Source of the DNA: Streptomyces sp. NBC_01224
GTDB lineage: Bacteria > Actinomycetota > Actinomycetes > Streptomycetales > Streptomycetaceae
Direction of reading: 5' to 3'
Length of the DNA stretch: 64,000 nt
NCBI RefSeq assembly: GCF_036002945.1
Contig: NZ_CP108529.1
Span: 3,100,001 to 3,164,000, forward strand
Of the stretch, positions 22,779 to 32,395 are shown one piece after another. The position numbers and the translations under genes are program-made. Within the stretch, counting starts at the first letter, position 1, and every line of letters begins with the position of its first letter. The notes beneath the pieces were generated by a model. The model searched no databases. It had not been told where the DNA came from and saw only the letters and a program-made list of their open reading frames with translations.

Positions 22779-23636
22779 TTATCCCTTCACGGCGCCGGAG
22801 GTGAGGCCGGTCGCCATGTACTTCTGGACCAGCAGGAAGAAGGCCACGACCGGAATGGCGATCAGCGTCGAAGCCGCCATCAGCGCGCCGTAGTCGATGC
22901 CTCGCGAGGTGGTGAAGTTCATCAGCCACACGTTGAGCGTGTATTTGTCGTTGTCCTGCAGCACGACGTAGGCGAGCAGGTATTCGTTCCAGGCCGTGAT
23001 CAGCGAGAAGATGGACGCAGCGGCAAGGCCGGGGGCCAGCAGGGGGAAGGTGACGCGCCAGAACGCTCCCATCCGGCTGCAGCCGTCGACCATGGCCGAC
23101 TCTTCGAGTTCCTGCGGAATGTTGATCACGAAGCCGCGGATCATCCACGTCGCGAACGGCAGGGTGGAGACGAGGTAGATGACGATGACGCCCCAGTACT
23201 CGTTGAGCCCACCGAGGTCGTTGAGCTGGATGTAGATGGGGATCAGCATGGCCGTCGGGGGCAGCAGCTGGACGACGAGCAGCACGATCATGAAGAACTT
23301 GCGCCCGCGGAACCGGAAGCGGCCGATGGCGAAGGCCGCGATCGTGGCCAGCAGCATGCCGCCGAGGACGGCGACGCCGCACACGATGAGGCTGGATTCG
23401 ATGGCCGTGCCGAAGTTCGGCTGCTTGATGGCCCGGGAGAAGTTGTCGAAGGTGATCGACGTCGGCCAGAGCGTCTGGTCGTAGCTGCGGATCTCGGCGT
23501 TGGGCCGCAGGGAGCTGACGACCAGCCAGTAGACCGGGAACGCCATCAGCACGAAGGCGACGAGGCCCGCGATGTTGTAGCCGATGCGGTGCTTCTTGCG
23601 GTCCGGGCGGAGGACCTGGGGGGTGGAGGTACTCAC
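22779..23636 (-). CDS. dasC: DasC, chitobiose ABC transporter permease
   Basis: A 285-residue inner-membrane permease of the MalG class with six spans. The cytoplasmic EAA loop, ELEESAMVDGCSRMGAFWRVTFPLL, docks the ATPase. The N-terminal cytosolic segment holds RPDRKKHRIGY before the first span. GTG at 23636 overlaps the dasB stop (GTGA). With DasA and DasB it imports N,N'-diacetylchitobiose. No ATPase gene is present; in Streptomyces the shared ATPase MsiK, encoded elsewhere, energises such systems. Confidence 0.92.
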   Translation of the reverse strand: MSTSTPQVLRPDRKKHRIGYNIAGLVAFVLMAFPVYWLVVSSLRPNAEIRSYDQTLWPTSITFDNFSRAIKQPNFGTAIESSLIVCGVAVLGGMLLATIAAFAIGRFRFRGRKFFMIVLLVVQLLPPTAMLIPIYIQLNDLGGLNEYWGVIVIYLVSTLPFATWMIRGFVINIPQELEESAMVDGCSRMGAFWRVTFPLLAPGLAAASIFSLITAWNEYLLAYVVLQDNDKYTLNVWLMNFTTSRGIDYGALMAASTLIAIPVVAFFLLVQKYMATGLTSGAVKG

Positions 23637-24628
23637 TCGACCTCTCCGATCTTGAGCAGCTGGCGCAGGTAGTACACGGCGACGCCGGAGAGCAGCAGGA
23701 CCGTGATGAGTGAGATGGCGGCGCCCTGGCTGAACGAGTTGGACTCGAATGCCTTCTCGAACGAGTAGATGCCGAGGACGGAGTACTCGGGTTCCGGCTT
23801 GTTGCCGCGCATCAGGAAGATCTGGCCGAAGACGTTGAAGTCCCAGAGCACGGACAGGGTGGCGACCATCTGGAAGACCGGCTTGATGACGGGCCAGGTG
23901 ACGAAGCGGAAGACGCCGAAGGTGCCGGCTCCGTCGAGTGAGGCGGCTTCTTCGAGCTCTTTGGGGACCTGGGTCAGCGCGGCGTACAGGGTCACGGAGA
24001 CGAAGGGAACAGCGCCCCAGACCACTACCGCACCGATGATGACGAAGCCCTGCTTCGGGTCCAGGAACCAGTTGTGTCCCTGTACGTCGATCCCGAAGTA
24101 TTTGGTCAGCACCATGTTCAGGACGCCGTAGTCGGAGTCCGCGAACCACCGGAAGATGGAGGTGGCCACGAGGAGCGGCATGGACCAGGCGGCGACCAGC
24201 GCGGCGGTCAGCAGGAGCCGTACCCACGTGGACATCCGCTGCATGAGCATGGAGAGGCCCAGGCCGACGGCCATGGTCGCAACGACGCAGACGACCATGA
24301 AGACGATGGTCCGCAGGACGACGTTCCAGAACTCGCCGTCTCCGAGGATGTTGGTGAACTGGTCGAAGCCCACCCACGGAGCGGCATCTCCCGACCACAG
24401 CTCACGGCGGCCCACGTCCTGGAAGGACATGATGACCGTCTTGATGAAGGGCCAGACGAACACGGCGGCAATCGCGATGAACGCCGGGGCTATCAGGAGG
24501 TACGGCAGCAGAGCGCCGGCCTTCCGCCGTGGACGGTTCACGTTCTTCGCAGACTGAGGTTGCGTCCCCTCAGGGGCCCGCGGGACGGACACCGGCGGGT
24601 CGGCTGCTTTCATATCGGCGGCACTCAC
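23633..24628 (-). CDS. dasB: DasB, chitobiose ABC transporter permease
   Basis: A 331-residue MalF-class permease, partner of DasC. A Pro-rich cytosolic N-terminus (1-40) is followed by six spans and the EAA loop ELEEAASLDGAGTFGVFRFVTWPVI. Start chosen at GTG 24628 (VSAADMK) because GGAAGG lies 8-9 nt upstream; GTG at 24694 would add 22 residues that look non-coding. It follows dasA after 133 nt containing a small hairpin, suggesting that permease message is made at a lower level than binding-protein message. Confidence 0.92.
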   Translation of the reverse strand: MSAADMKAADPPVSVPRAPEGTQPQSAKNVNRPRRKAGALLPYLLIAPAFIAIAAVFVWPFIKTVIMSFQDVGRRELWSGDAAPWVGFDQFTNILGDGEFWNVVLRTIVFMVVCVVATMAVGLGLSMLMQRMSTWVRLLLTAALVAAWSMPLLVATSIFRWFADSDYGVLNMVLTKYFGIDVQGHNWFLDPKQGFVIIGAVVVWGAVPFVSVTLYAALTQVPKELEEAASLDGAGTFGVFRFVTWPVIKPVFQMVATLSVLWDFNVFGQIFLMRGNKPEPEYSVLGIYSFEKAFESNSFSQGAAISLITVLLLSGVAVYYLRQLLKIGEVE

Positions 24629-24734
24629 TGTGCTGGCCTTCCGTTCGGACCTGGTACCGGAGGACGGGGATGGCAGCTCCTTTCGGACCGCCACCCCCGC
24701 AGATGATCATTTGAGTCGATGGTTCATAAACTCA

Positions 24735-24757
24735 CCGGCTCGGATTCCGTGAGCCGG
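24735..24757 (-). terminator. Intercistronic hairpin after dasA
   Basis: Perfect 7-bp stem CCGGCTC / GAGCCGG with a 9-nt loop, 4 nt past the dasA stop. Modest strength, typical of hairpins that protect or partly terminate binding-protein mRNA. Confidence 0.55.
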
Positions 24758-24761
24758 AGGC

Positions 24762-26063
24762 TCAGGACTCCTTGTTGATCATCGAGTCGATCTCCGCGTC
24801 GGCCGCCTTGGTGGCGTCCGCGACCGACTTGCCCTTGATGATGTCGAGCAGCATGATCTCGAGCGTTTCCTTCTTCTCGATCGCCGTCCAGCCCGGGGCG
24901 ATCGGCGTGAACCATGCGTCCGGCACGGCGTTGGCGATGGCCGCGGTCTCCGGCTTGGCCTTCAGCGGCTCAAGCTGCTTGGTGTTGTTCGGAAGGATGT
25001 TCTTGGAAGCGAGCACTTCTTCGGACTTCTCGCTGGTGAACATCGAGATCCACTCCTCGCCGAGATCCTGGATCTTGGACTTGGAGATGGTGGCCAGGTC
25101 GGAGCCGCCGATGAAGGACGGGAGGGCCTTGCCGTTCGGGCCGGGCATACCCGCCGTGGCGATCTTGCCTTCCAGCTTCGGGTTGCCGTTCGCCTTGGAG
25201 TCGATGACGCTGCCGGCTTCCCAGCCGTTGCCGTAGAGAAGCGCGGTCTTCTCGTTGGCCATGACGTTGGCGTGGTCCGCCTCGTCCTTGGTCTTGTCTC
25301 CGTGGTTGTACTTCTTGACCAGCTCGACGAAGTCCGTGATGCCCTTCTGGGCCTCGGGGGTGGAGAGGGTGGACTTCCACTCCTTCTTGCCCTCGTCGTA
25401 CTTGGCTATCTGGCCGCCCTCGGCTGCGACGTAGGACATCGCGGCGTACCAGTACCGACCCGGCAGGTACAGCGGCGAGAACGCCTTGTCCTTGCCGTAC
25501 TTCGTGCCGATCTTGTCGAGCGCGGCGGTCAGCTCGTCCTGCGTGGCGGGGAGGGTGTCCTTGCCGGTGCCGGCCTTGAACATGTCCTTGTTGTAGATCG
25601 CTACGCGGGCGCCCGCGTAGTAGGGCACGCAGTACTGCTTGCCCTCGAAGGCACAAGTGTCCTTCAGGCCCTTGATCCAGGTGTCCGAGTTCTCGTACTT
25701 CTTCGGATCGATCTCGCCGAGAGCCCCGTTGAGGATGTACGTCATGGTCTCGGTGTTACCGAGCTCGACGACGTCCGGGAACTTGTCACCGGCCAGAGCG
25801 GCGTCGAGCTTCTTGGCCTTGTCCGCCCACGTCTGGTACTGGACATTGACCTTGACGTTGGGGTACTTCGCCTTGAACTGGCTGTTGACATCCTTGACCA
25901 GTTCGGGCCAGGTGCTCTGCGCGTCCGACATCAACCAGACGGTGAGCGTCTCCTTACGGTCCTTCGGATCCTTGGACGAAGTCTTGTCGTCGTTCGAACC
26001 ACACGCTGCGATCGAAACCAACATGCCCGCGACGCCGATCGCCGCGATGAGCTTGCGCTTCAC
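24762..26063 (-). CDS. dasA: DasA, chitobiose-binding lipoprotein
   Basis: A 433-residue extracellular solute-binding lipoprotein of the carbohydrate family. Signal peptide KRKLIAAIGVAGMLVSIAAC ends in a lipobox whose Cys anchors it. The mature part begins with a Lys/Asp-rich linker and shows TLTVWLMSDAQSTWPELVKD and the sugar-pocket aromatics WYAAMSYVAAEGG and DAWFTPIAPGW. The start at GTG 26063 has GAGGAGGGTG in front. In S. coelicolor DasA binds chitobiose and its loss disturbs development. Two DasR-type palindromes lie in the promoter, divergent from dasR. Confidence 0.95.
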   Translation of the reverse strand: MKRKLIAAIGVAGMLVSIAACGSNDDKTSSKDPKDRKETLTVWLMSDAQSTWPELVKDVNSQFKAKYPNVKVNVQYQTWADKAKKLDAALAGDKFPDVVELGNTETMTYILNGALGEIDPKKYENSDTWIKGLKDTCAFEGKQYCVPYYAGARVAIYNKDMFKAGTGKDTLPATQDELTAALDKIGTKYGKDKAFSPLYLPGRYWYAAMSYVAAEGGQIAKYDEGKKEWKSTLSTPEAQKGITDFVELVKKYNHGDKTKDEADHANVMANEKTALLYGNGWEAGSVIDSKANGNPKLEGKIATAGMPGPNGKALPSFIGGSDLATISKSKIQDLGEEWISMFTSEKSEEVLASKNILPNNTKQLEPLKAKPETAAIANAVPDAWFTPIAPGWTAIEKKETLEIMLLDIIKGKSVADATKAADAEIDSMINKES

Positions 26064-26145
26064 GCCACCCTCCTCAGGGATGCTGCAACCCCTCCCCACC
26101 GCGAAGACCGTCGACGAGTACTGCTGGGGCTGGGACCTGGTCTTT

Positions 26146-26185
26146 AATGGTTTAGACCAGTACCGGGAGCTTGGCCTAGACCTTT
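26146..26185. promoter_or_regulatory. Two DasR operators between dasA and dasR
   Basis: dre 1: AATGGTTTAGACCAGT at 26146-26161, core TGGTTTAGACCA, overlapping an extra half-site TGGTCT at 26138-26143. dre 2: TTGGCCTAGACCTT at about 26171-26184, a weaker match. Their position upstream of dasA, in the divergent region, suits repression of dasA and possible feedback on dasR. Confidence 0.8.
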
Positions 26186-26243
26186 TGGGGTGTCAAGGGT
26201 GTATAAGAAGTGCACTCGCGTCCGTTATAGGACCGACACCTGA

Positions 26244-27107
<864 letters not shown>

Positions 27108-27124
27108 ACATATTGATCACGCAA

Positions 27125-27164
27125 GGGCCCCGCTCCGCGGACCTCGGTCTGCGGAGCAGGGGCC
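27125..27164 (+). terminator. Terminator after dasR
   Basis: GGGCCCCGCTCCGC at 27125-27138 pairs with GCGGAGCAGGGGCC at 27151-27164, one bulged base, 12-nt loop, 17 nt beyond the dasR stop. Confidence 0.75.
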
Positions 27165-27186
27165 GGTCGGTGCCTCGCACCCACCC

Positions 27187-27479
27187 TCAGGCGCAGCAGT
27201 ACGCCGTGGTGTCCACGTAGGCCTGACGGTCAGAAACAATCTTGCAGACCTTGTACTGGCCGTACTGGAGACCGTTGGCAGCAATGAACTCCTTCCGCAG
27301 GAACTGCTGCCACCGGACCCCCGCAGAGCCGTGTTGTAGCAGGAGTACGCACGGCCCTCCCCCGCAAGGCTGGTCGGTGCGGCCAGGGCCGGCGAGGACA
27401 TCGCAAACGCCGGCGCCGCACCCACGACGATCACCCCGGAAGCCTCTTTTCGCGAGCGAAGCGACCCGCGCCACATCAT
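27187..27479 (-). pseudogene. Frameshifted small secreted Cys-rich protein
   Basis: Two frames together encode one plausible secreted protein of about 97 residues. The first frame gives a signal peptide (EASGVIVVGAAPAFAMSSP then ALAAPTS) followed by GRAYSCYNTALRG. The second frame gives VRWQQFLRKEFIAANGLQYG, then YKVCKIVSDRQAYVDTTAYCCA and a stop. The switch lies at the five-base G run (plus strand CCCCC at 27318-27322); one extra base there would join the frames perfectly. Four Cys remain, enough for two disulfides. This is either a real single-base deletion or a sequencing error in a homopolymer. Family not recognised. Confidence 0.6.
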
Positions 27480-27673
27480 CGTTCGGGGTTCGCACGCTTG
27501 CTCGGCAGAATCTGCCCGCCGGGGTGAACCAAGATGGGCCCGCCCCCGTGATACTTACCGATGGATCACCGTTGCCGGACCGCAATGCGGACAGGGGGTG
27601 ACGGTGACCGGAAGCCTCCCCTAGATTTCCTGCGCATTGCACCAGGTGATCAGCGAGGGGACGGAGTCGCCGC

Positions 27674-27928
27674 ATGTCAGCAGGCCCAGAAGGAAAACCA
27701 CCGACCGTCACACCGGTACGGGTGGTCATCGCCCTCTGTCTCATCGCGCCGTTCGTGGCGATGCTCTGGGTGAGTTCGTACGCGAAGGTGGACCCCACCT
27801 TCATCGGCATTCCGTTCTTCTACTGGTACCAGATGCTCTGGGTGCTGATCTCCACCGCGCTCACGATGATCGCGTACAAGCTGTGGCAGCGTGACCAGCG
27901 CGCCCGCAGGGGGGGTGCGTCGGCATGA
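27674..27928 (+). CDS. DUF3311 small membrane subunit
   Basis: An 84-residue protein with two membrane spans (VVIALCLIAPFVAMLWVSS and FFYWYQMLWVLISTALTMI) and a basic C-terminus, the DUF3311 layout. Such proteins are encoded just before sodium:solute symporters of the MctP type and are taken as small accessory subunits. The stop overlaps the permease start (ATGA). The 12 nt before the start include an AGGGGACGG stretch that may serve as ribosome site. Confidence 0.85.
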   Translation: MSAGPEGKPPTVTPVRVVIALCLIAPFVAMLWVSSYAKVDPTFIGIPFFYWYQMLWVLISTALTMIAYKLWQRDQRARRGGASA

Positions 27929-29562
27929 AGGACGGCGTGAACGGCGTCGCGCTCGGCGTCTTCATCTTCTTTTTCCTGGCGGTCACGGTCATGGGCTTCC
28001 TGGCCGCGCGCTGGCGGAAGGCCGAGAACGACGCCAGCCTCGACGAATGGGGCCTGGGCGGACGTTCGTTCGGCACCTGGGTCACCTGGTTCCTGCTCGG
28101 CGGCGACCTGTACACCGCGTACACCTTCGTCGCCGTACCCGCGGCGATCTACGCGGCGGGCGCGGCCGGTTTCTTCGCCGTGCCGTACACGATCCTCGTG
28201 TACCCGCTGATCTTCACCTTCCTGCCGCGGCTGTGGTCGGTCTCGCACAAGCACGGGTACGTGACCACCTCGGACTTCGTCCGCGGGCGCTTCGGCTCGA
28301 AGGGGCTCTCGCTGGCGGTCGCCGTCACGGGCATCCTCGCCACGATGCCGTACATCGCGCTCCAACTCGTCGGCATCCAGGCGGTGCTGGACGTGATGGG
28401 CGTGGGCGGCGGAGAGAACACCCACTGGTTCGTCAAGGACCTGCCGCTGCTGATCGCGTTCGCGGTGCTCGCCGCGTACACCTACTCGTCCGGTCTGCGG
28501 GCACCGGCGCTGATCGCGTTCGTCAAGGACGGACTGATCTACCTGGTCATCGTGGTGGCGATCATCTACATCCCGATCAAGCTCGGCGGCTTCGACGACA
28601 TCTTCGCCAAGGCGGGCGATGCGTTCTCCCAGACCAACCCGGCAACCGGCAAGCCGCGCGGCGCGCTCGCGCCGGGCGAAGCCGGCCAATGGGGTTACGC
28701 CACACTGGCGTTGGGCTCGGCGCTGGCGCTGTTCATGTATCCGCACTCGATCACGGCGACGCTCTCCAGCCGCAGCCGCAATGTGATCCGGCGCAACACC
28801 ACGATCCTGCCGCTGTACTCGCTGATGCTGGGCCTGCTGGCGCTGCTCGGCTTCATGGCGATCGCCGCCGGGATCAAGGTCGACAACGGCCAGTTGGCCA
28901 TCCCGCAGCTGTTCGAGAACATGTTCCCGGACTGGTTCGCGGGCGTCGCGTTCGCCGCCATCGGCATCGGCGCGCTGGTGCCCGCCGCGATCATGTCGAT
29001 CGCCGCGGCGAACCTCTTCACCCGCAACATCTACAAGGACTTCCTGAAGCCGGACGCGACCCCGGAGCAGGAGACCAAGGTCTCCAAGCTGGTGTCGCTG
29101 CTGGTGAAGGTCGGCGCGCTCGCCTTCGTCCTCACCATGGACAAGACGGTCGCGATCAACTTCCAGCTGCTCGGCGGGATCTGGATCCTCCAGACGATGC
29201 CGGCCCTGGTCGGCGGCCTGTTCACCCGCTGGTTCCACCGCTGGGCACTGCTCGCGGGCTGGGCGGTCGGCATGGTGTACGGGACGGTGGCCGCGTACGG
29301 GGTCGCGAGCCCGACCCAGGCTCACTTCGGCGGGTCGTCCAAGGAGATCCCGGGCATCGGCGAGATCGGCTACATCGGCTTGACCGCGTTCGTGCTGAAC
29401 GTGGTGGTGACGGTGGTGCTCACCTTCGTCCTGAACGCCGTGAAGGCACCCGCCGGGATCGACGAGACCTCCCCGGCCGACTACACGGCCGACGCGGGCG
29501 ACAAGGGCGTCCAGGTGGAGCTCCCGCCGGCCACGGCAGGGGCGCCGGGCGGCGGCCACTGA
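27925..29562 (+). CDS. mctP: Monocarboxylate permease, sodium:solute symporter family
   Basis: A 545-residue secondary transporter with about 13 spans. The SSS-family pattern is clear: EWGLGGRSFGTWVTWFLLGGDLYTAYTF in the first spans, GYVTTSDFVRGRFGSK, PHSITATLSSRSRNVIRRN and AIMSIAAANLFTRNIYKDFLKP. It most resembles MctP, which in rhizobia imports lactate, pyruvate, propionate and alanine. Translationally coupled to the DUF3311 gene. A perfect 12-bp inverted repeat beginning about 115 nt downstream may act as its terminator. Confidence 0.88.
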   Translation: MKDGVNGVALGVFIFFFLAVTVMGFLAARWRKAENDASLDEWGLGGRSFGTWVTWFLLGGDLYTAYTFVAVPAAIYAAGAAGFFAVPYTILVYPLIFTFLPRLWSVSHKHGYVTTSDFVRGRFGSKGLSLAVAVTGILATMPYIALQLVGIQAVLDVMGVGGGENTHWFVKDLPLLIAFAVLAAYTYSSGLRAPALIAFVKDGLIYLVIVVAIIYIPIKLGGFDDIFAKAGDAFSQTNPATGKPRGALAPGEAGQWGYATLALGSALALFMYPHSITATLSSRSRNVIRRNTTILPLYSLMLGLLALLGFMAIAAGIKVDNGQLAIPQLFENMFPDWFAGVAFAAIGIGALVPAAIMSIAAANLFTRNIYKDFLKPDATPEQETKVSKLVSLLVKVGALAFVLTMDKTVAINFQLLGGIWILQTMPALVGGLFTRWFHRWALLAGWAVGMVYGTVAAYGVASPTQAHFGGSSKEIPGIGEIGYIGLTAFVLNVVVTVVLTFVLNAVKAPAGIDETSPADYTADAGDKGVQVELPPATAGAPGGGH

Positions 29563-29673
29563 CGGCCGCTCCCACGGCCGTACGACGGCCCGTCGAGGCC
29601 CCTCCAGCAGGGCGCGGCGGGCCGTCCGTGCGCTCAGCGGCGGCCCTGCGCGCCTCCCGAATTCTGTTGCGCG

Positions 29674-29721
29674 ACACAACATGTGGGGGCTGTCTCATCG
29701 GACGGCCCCCACATGTATGCT
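29674..29721. promoter_or_regulatory. Candidate tandem NrdR boxes within a 12-bp inverted repeat
   Basis: Two ACATGT cores at 29679-29684 and 29711-29716, centres 32 bp apart. The first sits in ACACAACATGTGGGGG, the second in CCCCCACATGTATGCT. NrdR sites are paired 16-bp boxes about three helical turns apart upstream of nrd operons. The first box fits the consensus fairly well and the second poorly. The same bases form a perfect 12-bp inverted repeat (29679-29690 / 29705-29716) that could instead terminate mctP transcripts. Confidence 0.5.
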
Positions 29722-29727
29722 CGTGCT

Positions 29728-29834
29728 CGCTGTCGCCGCAGGGAAATCCGGTGCGAATCCGGAACTGTCCCGCAACGGTGTATTCGGTGCGCTTTTGCGC
29801 ACCCTCAAGTAAGTCCGAGGACCTGCCGACAGCG
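29728..29834 (+). ncRNA. Cobalamin (B12) riboswitch controlling nrdABS
   Basis: Class I cobalamin aptamer. Closing stem CGCTGTCG (29728-29735) with CGACAGCG (29827-29834). The conserved core GGGAAATCCGGTGCGAATCC, then GGAACTGTCCCGCAACGGTG, a variable hairpin (GGTGCGCTTTTGCGCACC), and the B12 box AAGTCCGAGGACCTGCC at 29811-29826. It lies 150 nt before the nrdA start. In S. coelicolor the same arrangement turns off the class Ia reductase when B12 is available, leaving the B12-dependent class II enzyme NrdJ to work. Confidence 0.96.
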
Positions 29835-29983
29835 CATCCGGCTCGACCGAACCGGATGCCAGACGTCCGGGCCTCGCGGATGGGCCGGTGGACGCCGTAA
29901 TGAGTGCTGCCCCGACGCGGGCCCGCCTCTGCCCGGCTGCCCCGCTCCCCGCCGGCCCCGAGCCGAGCGAGGGAGAGCACCAC

Positions 29984-32395
29984 GTGACCATCGCGCCAGC
30001 CGATCCGGCTTCAGTCGCTGTGTCCGAAGCGGCCGAGTCCGAGGGAACCGCACACGACGGACCGGGGACCGCACTGCTGCGTACCCTGACCGACCTCACC
30101 GTCGATCTGCCCGACACCGACCCCGGTCGCGTCGCCGCCGCCGCGCTGCGCGGCCGTAGCGCCCGGTCGGACGAGGCGGAGTTGCGTTCGCTGGCAACGG
30201 AGGCCGCCGCGGGGCTGATCTCCGAGGACCCCGCCTACTCCCGGCTCGCGGCCAGGCTACTGACCCGCACCGTCGCGGACGAGGCGGCGGGCCAGGGCGC
30301 GGTCTCCTTCTCCGCCTCGGTCGCCGTCGGGCACCGCGAGGGCCTGATCGCGGACCGTACCGCCGAGTTCGTCGCGCTGCACGCGGCCGCACTCGACGCG
30401 CTGGTGGAGCGTTCGCTGGCCGACGGCGCCGACGACCGCTTCGGCTACTTCGGGCTGCGGACCCTGCACAGCCGCTATCTGCTGCGTCACCCGCACACCC
30501 GCCAGGTCATCGAGACGCCGCAGCACTTCATGCTGCGCGTCGCGGCCGGGCTCGCCGAGGACGACTCGAAGCGCGCCCTGGACGAAGTCGCGGCACTGTA
30601 CGGGCTGATGAGCCGGCTCGACTACCTGCCGTCCTCGCCGACCCTGTTCAACTCCGGCACCCGCCATCCGCAGATGTCCTCCTGCTATCTGCTGGACTCC
30701 CCGCTCGACGAGCTCGACTCGATCTACGACCGCTACCACCAGGTGGCGCGGCTCTCCAAGCACGCGGGCGGAATCGGCCTCTCGTACTCCCGCATCCGCG
30801 CCCGCGGTTCACTGATCCGCGGCACCAACGGGCACTCCAACGGCATCGTGCCGTTTCTGAAGACGCTCGACGCCTCCGTCGCCGCGGTCAACCAGGGTGG
30901 CCGCCGCAAGGGCGCCGCCGCCGTCTACCTGGAGACCTGGCACGCGGACATCGAGGAGTTCCTTGAGCTGCGCGACAACACGGGTGAGGACCAGCGGCGT
31001 ACGCACAACCTCAACCTGGCGCACTGGATCCCGGACGAGTTCATGCGCCGGGTCGACGCGGACGGCGACTGGTCGCTGTTCTCGCCCGCCGATGTGCCCG
31101 AGCTGGTCGACCTGTGGGGCGACGAGTTCGACGCCGCGTACCGGGCAGCCGAGGCCAAGGGGCTGGCCCGCAAGTCGATGCCGGCCCGTGAGCTGTACGG
31201 CCGGATGATGCGTACTCTCGCGCAGACCGGCCAGGGCTGGATGACGTTCAAGGACGCCTCCAACCGGACCGCGAACCAGACCGCCGAGCCGGGCCGCGTC
31301 GTCCACTCGTCGAATCTGTGCACCGAGATCCTCGAAGTCACCGATGACGGCGAGACGGCCGTCTGCAACCTGGGTTCGGTCAACCTCGGTGCGTTCGTCG
31401 CCGACGGTGGCATCGACTGGGAGCGGCTGGACGCGACCGTCCGCACCGCCGTGACCTTCCTCGACCGGGTCGTCGACATCAACTTCTACCCGACCGAGCA
31501 GGCCGGCCGGTCCAATGCGAAGTGGCGCCCCGTCGGCCTGGGTGCGATGGGTCTGCAGGACGTCTTCTTCCAGCTGCGGCTGCCGTTCGACTCCCCCGAG
31601 GCCCGCGCGCTCTCCACGAAGATCTCCGAGCGGATCATGCTCGCGGCGTACGAGGCGTCCTGCGAGCTCGCCGAGCGCTCCGGCCCGCTGCCCGCGTGGT
31701 CCGAGACGCGTGCCGCGCGCGGTGTGCTGCACCCCGACCACTACGACACCGAGCTGAACTGGCCGGAGCGCTGGGACGCGCTGCGCGCCCGGGTCGCGAA
31801 GACCGGGATGCGCAACTCGCTGCTGCTCGCCATCGCGCCGACGGCGACGATCGCCTCGATCGCAGGTGTGTATGAGTGCATCGAGCCGCAGGTCTCCAAC
31901 CTCTTCAAGCGCGAGACGCTCAGCGGTGAGTTCCTCCAGGTCAACGCATATCTGGTGGATGAACTGAAGCAGCTCGGCGTGTGGGATGCGCGGACCCGTG
32001 AGGCACTGCGCGAGGCGAGCGGCTCCGTGCAGGGCTTCGCCTGGATCCCGGAGGATGTGCGGGCGCTGTACCGCACGGCGTGGGAGATCCCGCAGCGCGG
32101 TCTGATCGACATGGCAGCGGCCCGTACGCCGTTCCTCGACCAGAGCCAGTCGCTGAACCTGTTCATGGAGACGCCGACGATCGGCAAGCTCTCCTCGATG
32201 TACGCGTACGCCTGGAAGCAGGGGCTGAAGACGACGTACTACCTGCGCTCGCGCCCGGCGACCCGGATCGCCCGTGCGGCCTCCGGCCAGGCCTCGGCCG
32301 CCGCCCCCATTCCCGTACAGCAGACCTCTGCTCCCGACGCGGACGCGATCGCCTGCTCCCTCGAAAACCCCGAGTCCTGCGAGGCGTGCCAGTAA
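29984..32395 (+). CDS. nrdA: Class Ia ribonucleotide reductase, large subunit
   Basis: An 803-residue catalytic subunit reducing ribonucleoside diphosphates. It has the substrate-site Cys in PQMSSCYLLDSP, the radical-relay and active-site block SSNLCTEILEVTDD, NLGSVNLGAF, IAPTATIASIAGVYECIEPQ and the C-terminal swinging Cys pair ESCEACQ. The usual N-terminal ATP-cone motif is not obvious; the first 130 residues are an Ala/Asp-rich helical region. GTG at 29984 follows GAGGGAGAG, so it is preferred over ATG at 29888, which lies closer to the riboswitch without a site. The stop overlaps the nrdB start (TAATG). Confidence 0.93.
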   Translation: MTIAPADPASVAVSEAAESEGTAHDGPGTALLRTLTDLTVDLPDTDPGRVAAAALRGRSARSDEAELRSLATEAAAGLISEDPAYSRLAARLLTRTVADEAAGQGAVSFSASVAVGHREGLIADRTAEFVALHAAALDALVERSLADGADDRFGYFGLRTLHSRYLLRHPHTRQVIETPQHFMLRVAAGLAEDDSKRALDEVAALYGLMSRLDYLPSSPTLFNSGTRHPQMSSCYLLDSPLDELDSIYDRYHQVARLSKHAGGIGLSYSRIRARGSLIRGTNGHSNGIVPFLKTLDASVAAVNQGGRRKGAAAVYLETWHADIEEFLELRDNTGEDQRRTHNLNLAHWIPDEFMRRVDADGDWSLFSPADVPELVDLWGDEFDAAYRAAEAKGLARKSMPARELYGRMMRTLAQTGQGWMTFKDASNRTANQTAEPGRVVHSSNLCTEILEVTDDGETAVCNLGSVNLGAFVADGGIDWERLDATVRTAVTFLDRVVDINFYPTEQAGRSNAKWRPVGLGAMGLQDVFFQLRLPFDSPEARALSTKISERIMLAAYEASCELAERSGPLPAWSETRAARGVLHPDHYDTELNWPERWDALRARVAKTGMRNSLLLAIAPTATIASIAGVYECIEPQVSNLFKRETLSGEFLQVNAYLVDELKQLGVWDARTREALREASGSVQGFAWIPEDVRALYRTAWEIPQRGLIDMAAARTPFLDQSQSLNLFMETPTIGKLSSMYAYAWKQGLKTTYYLRSRPATRIARAASGQASAAAPIPVQQTSAPDADAIACSLENPESCEACQ

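Noticed and set aside
21192..23672. Very long open frame on the plus strand opposite dasD and dasC
   Set aside because: It is antisense to two clear genes, rich in Gly/Arg/Asp/His with no domain, and explained by high third-position GC in the real frames.
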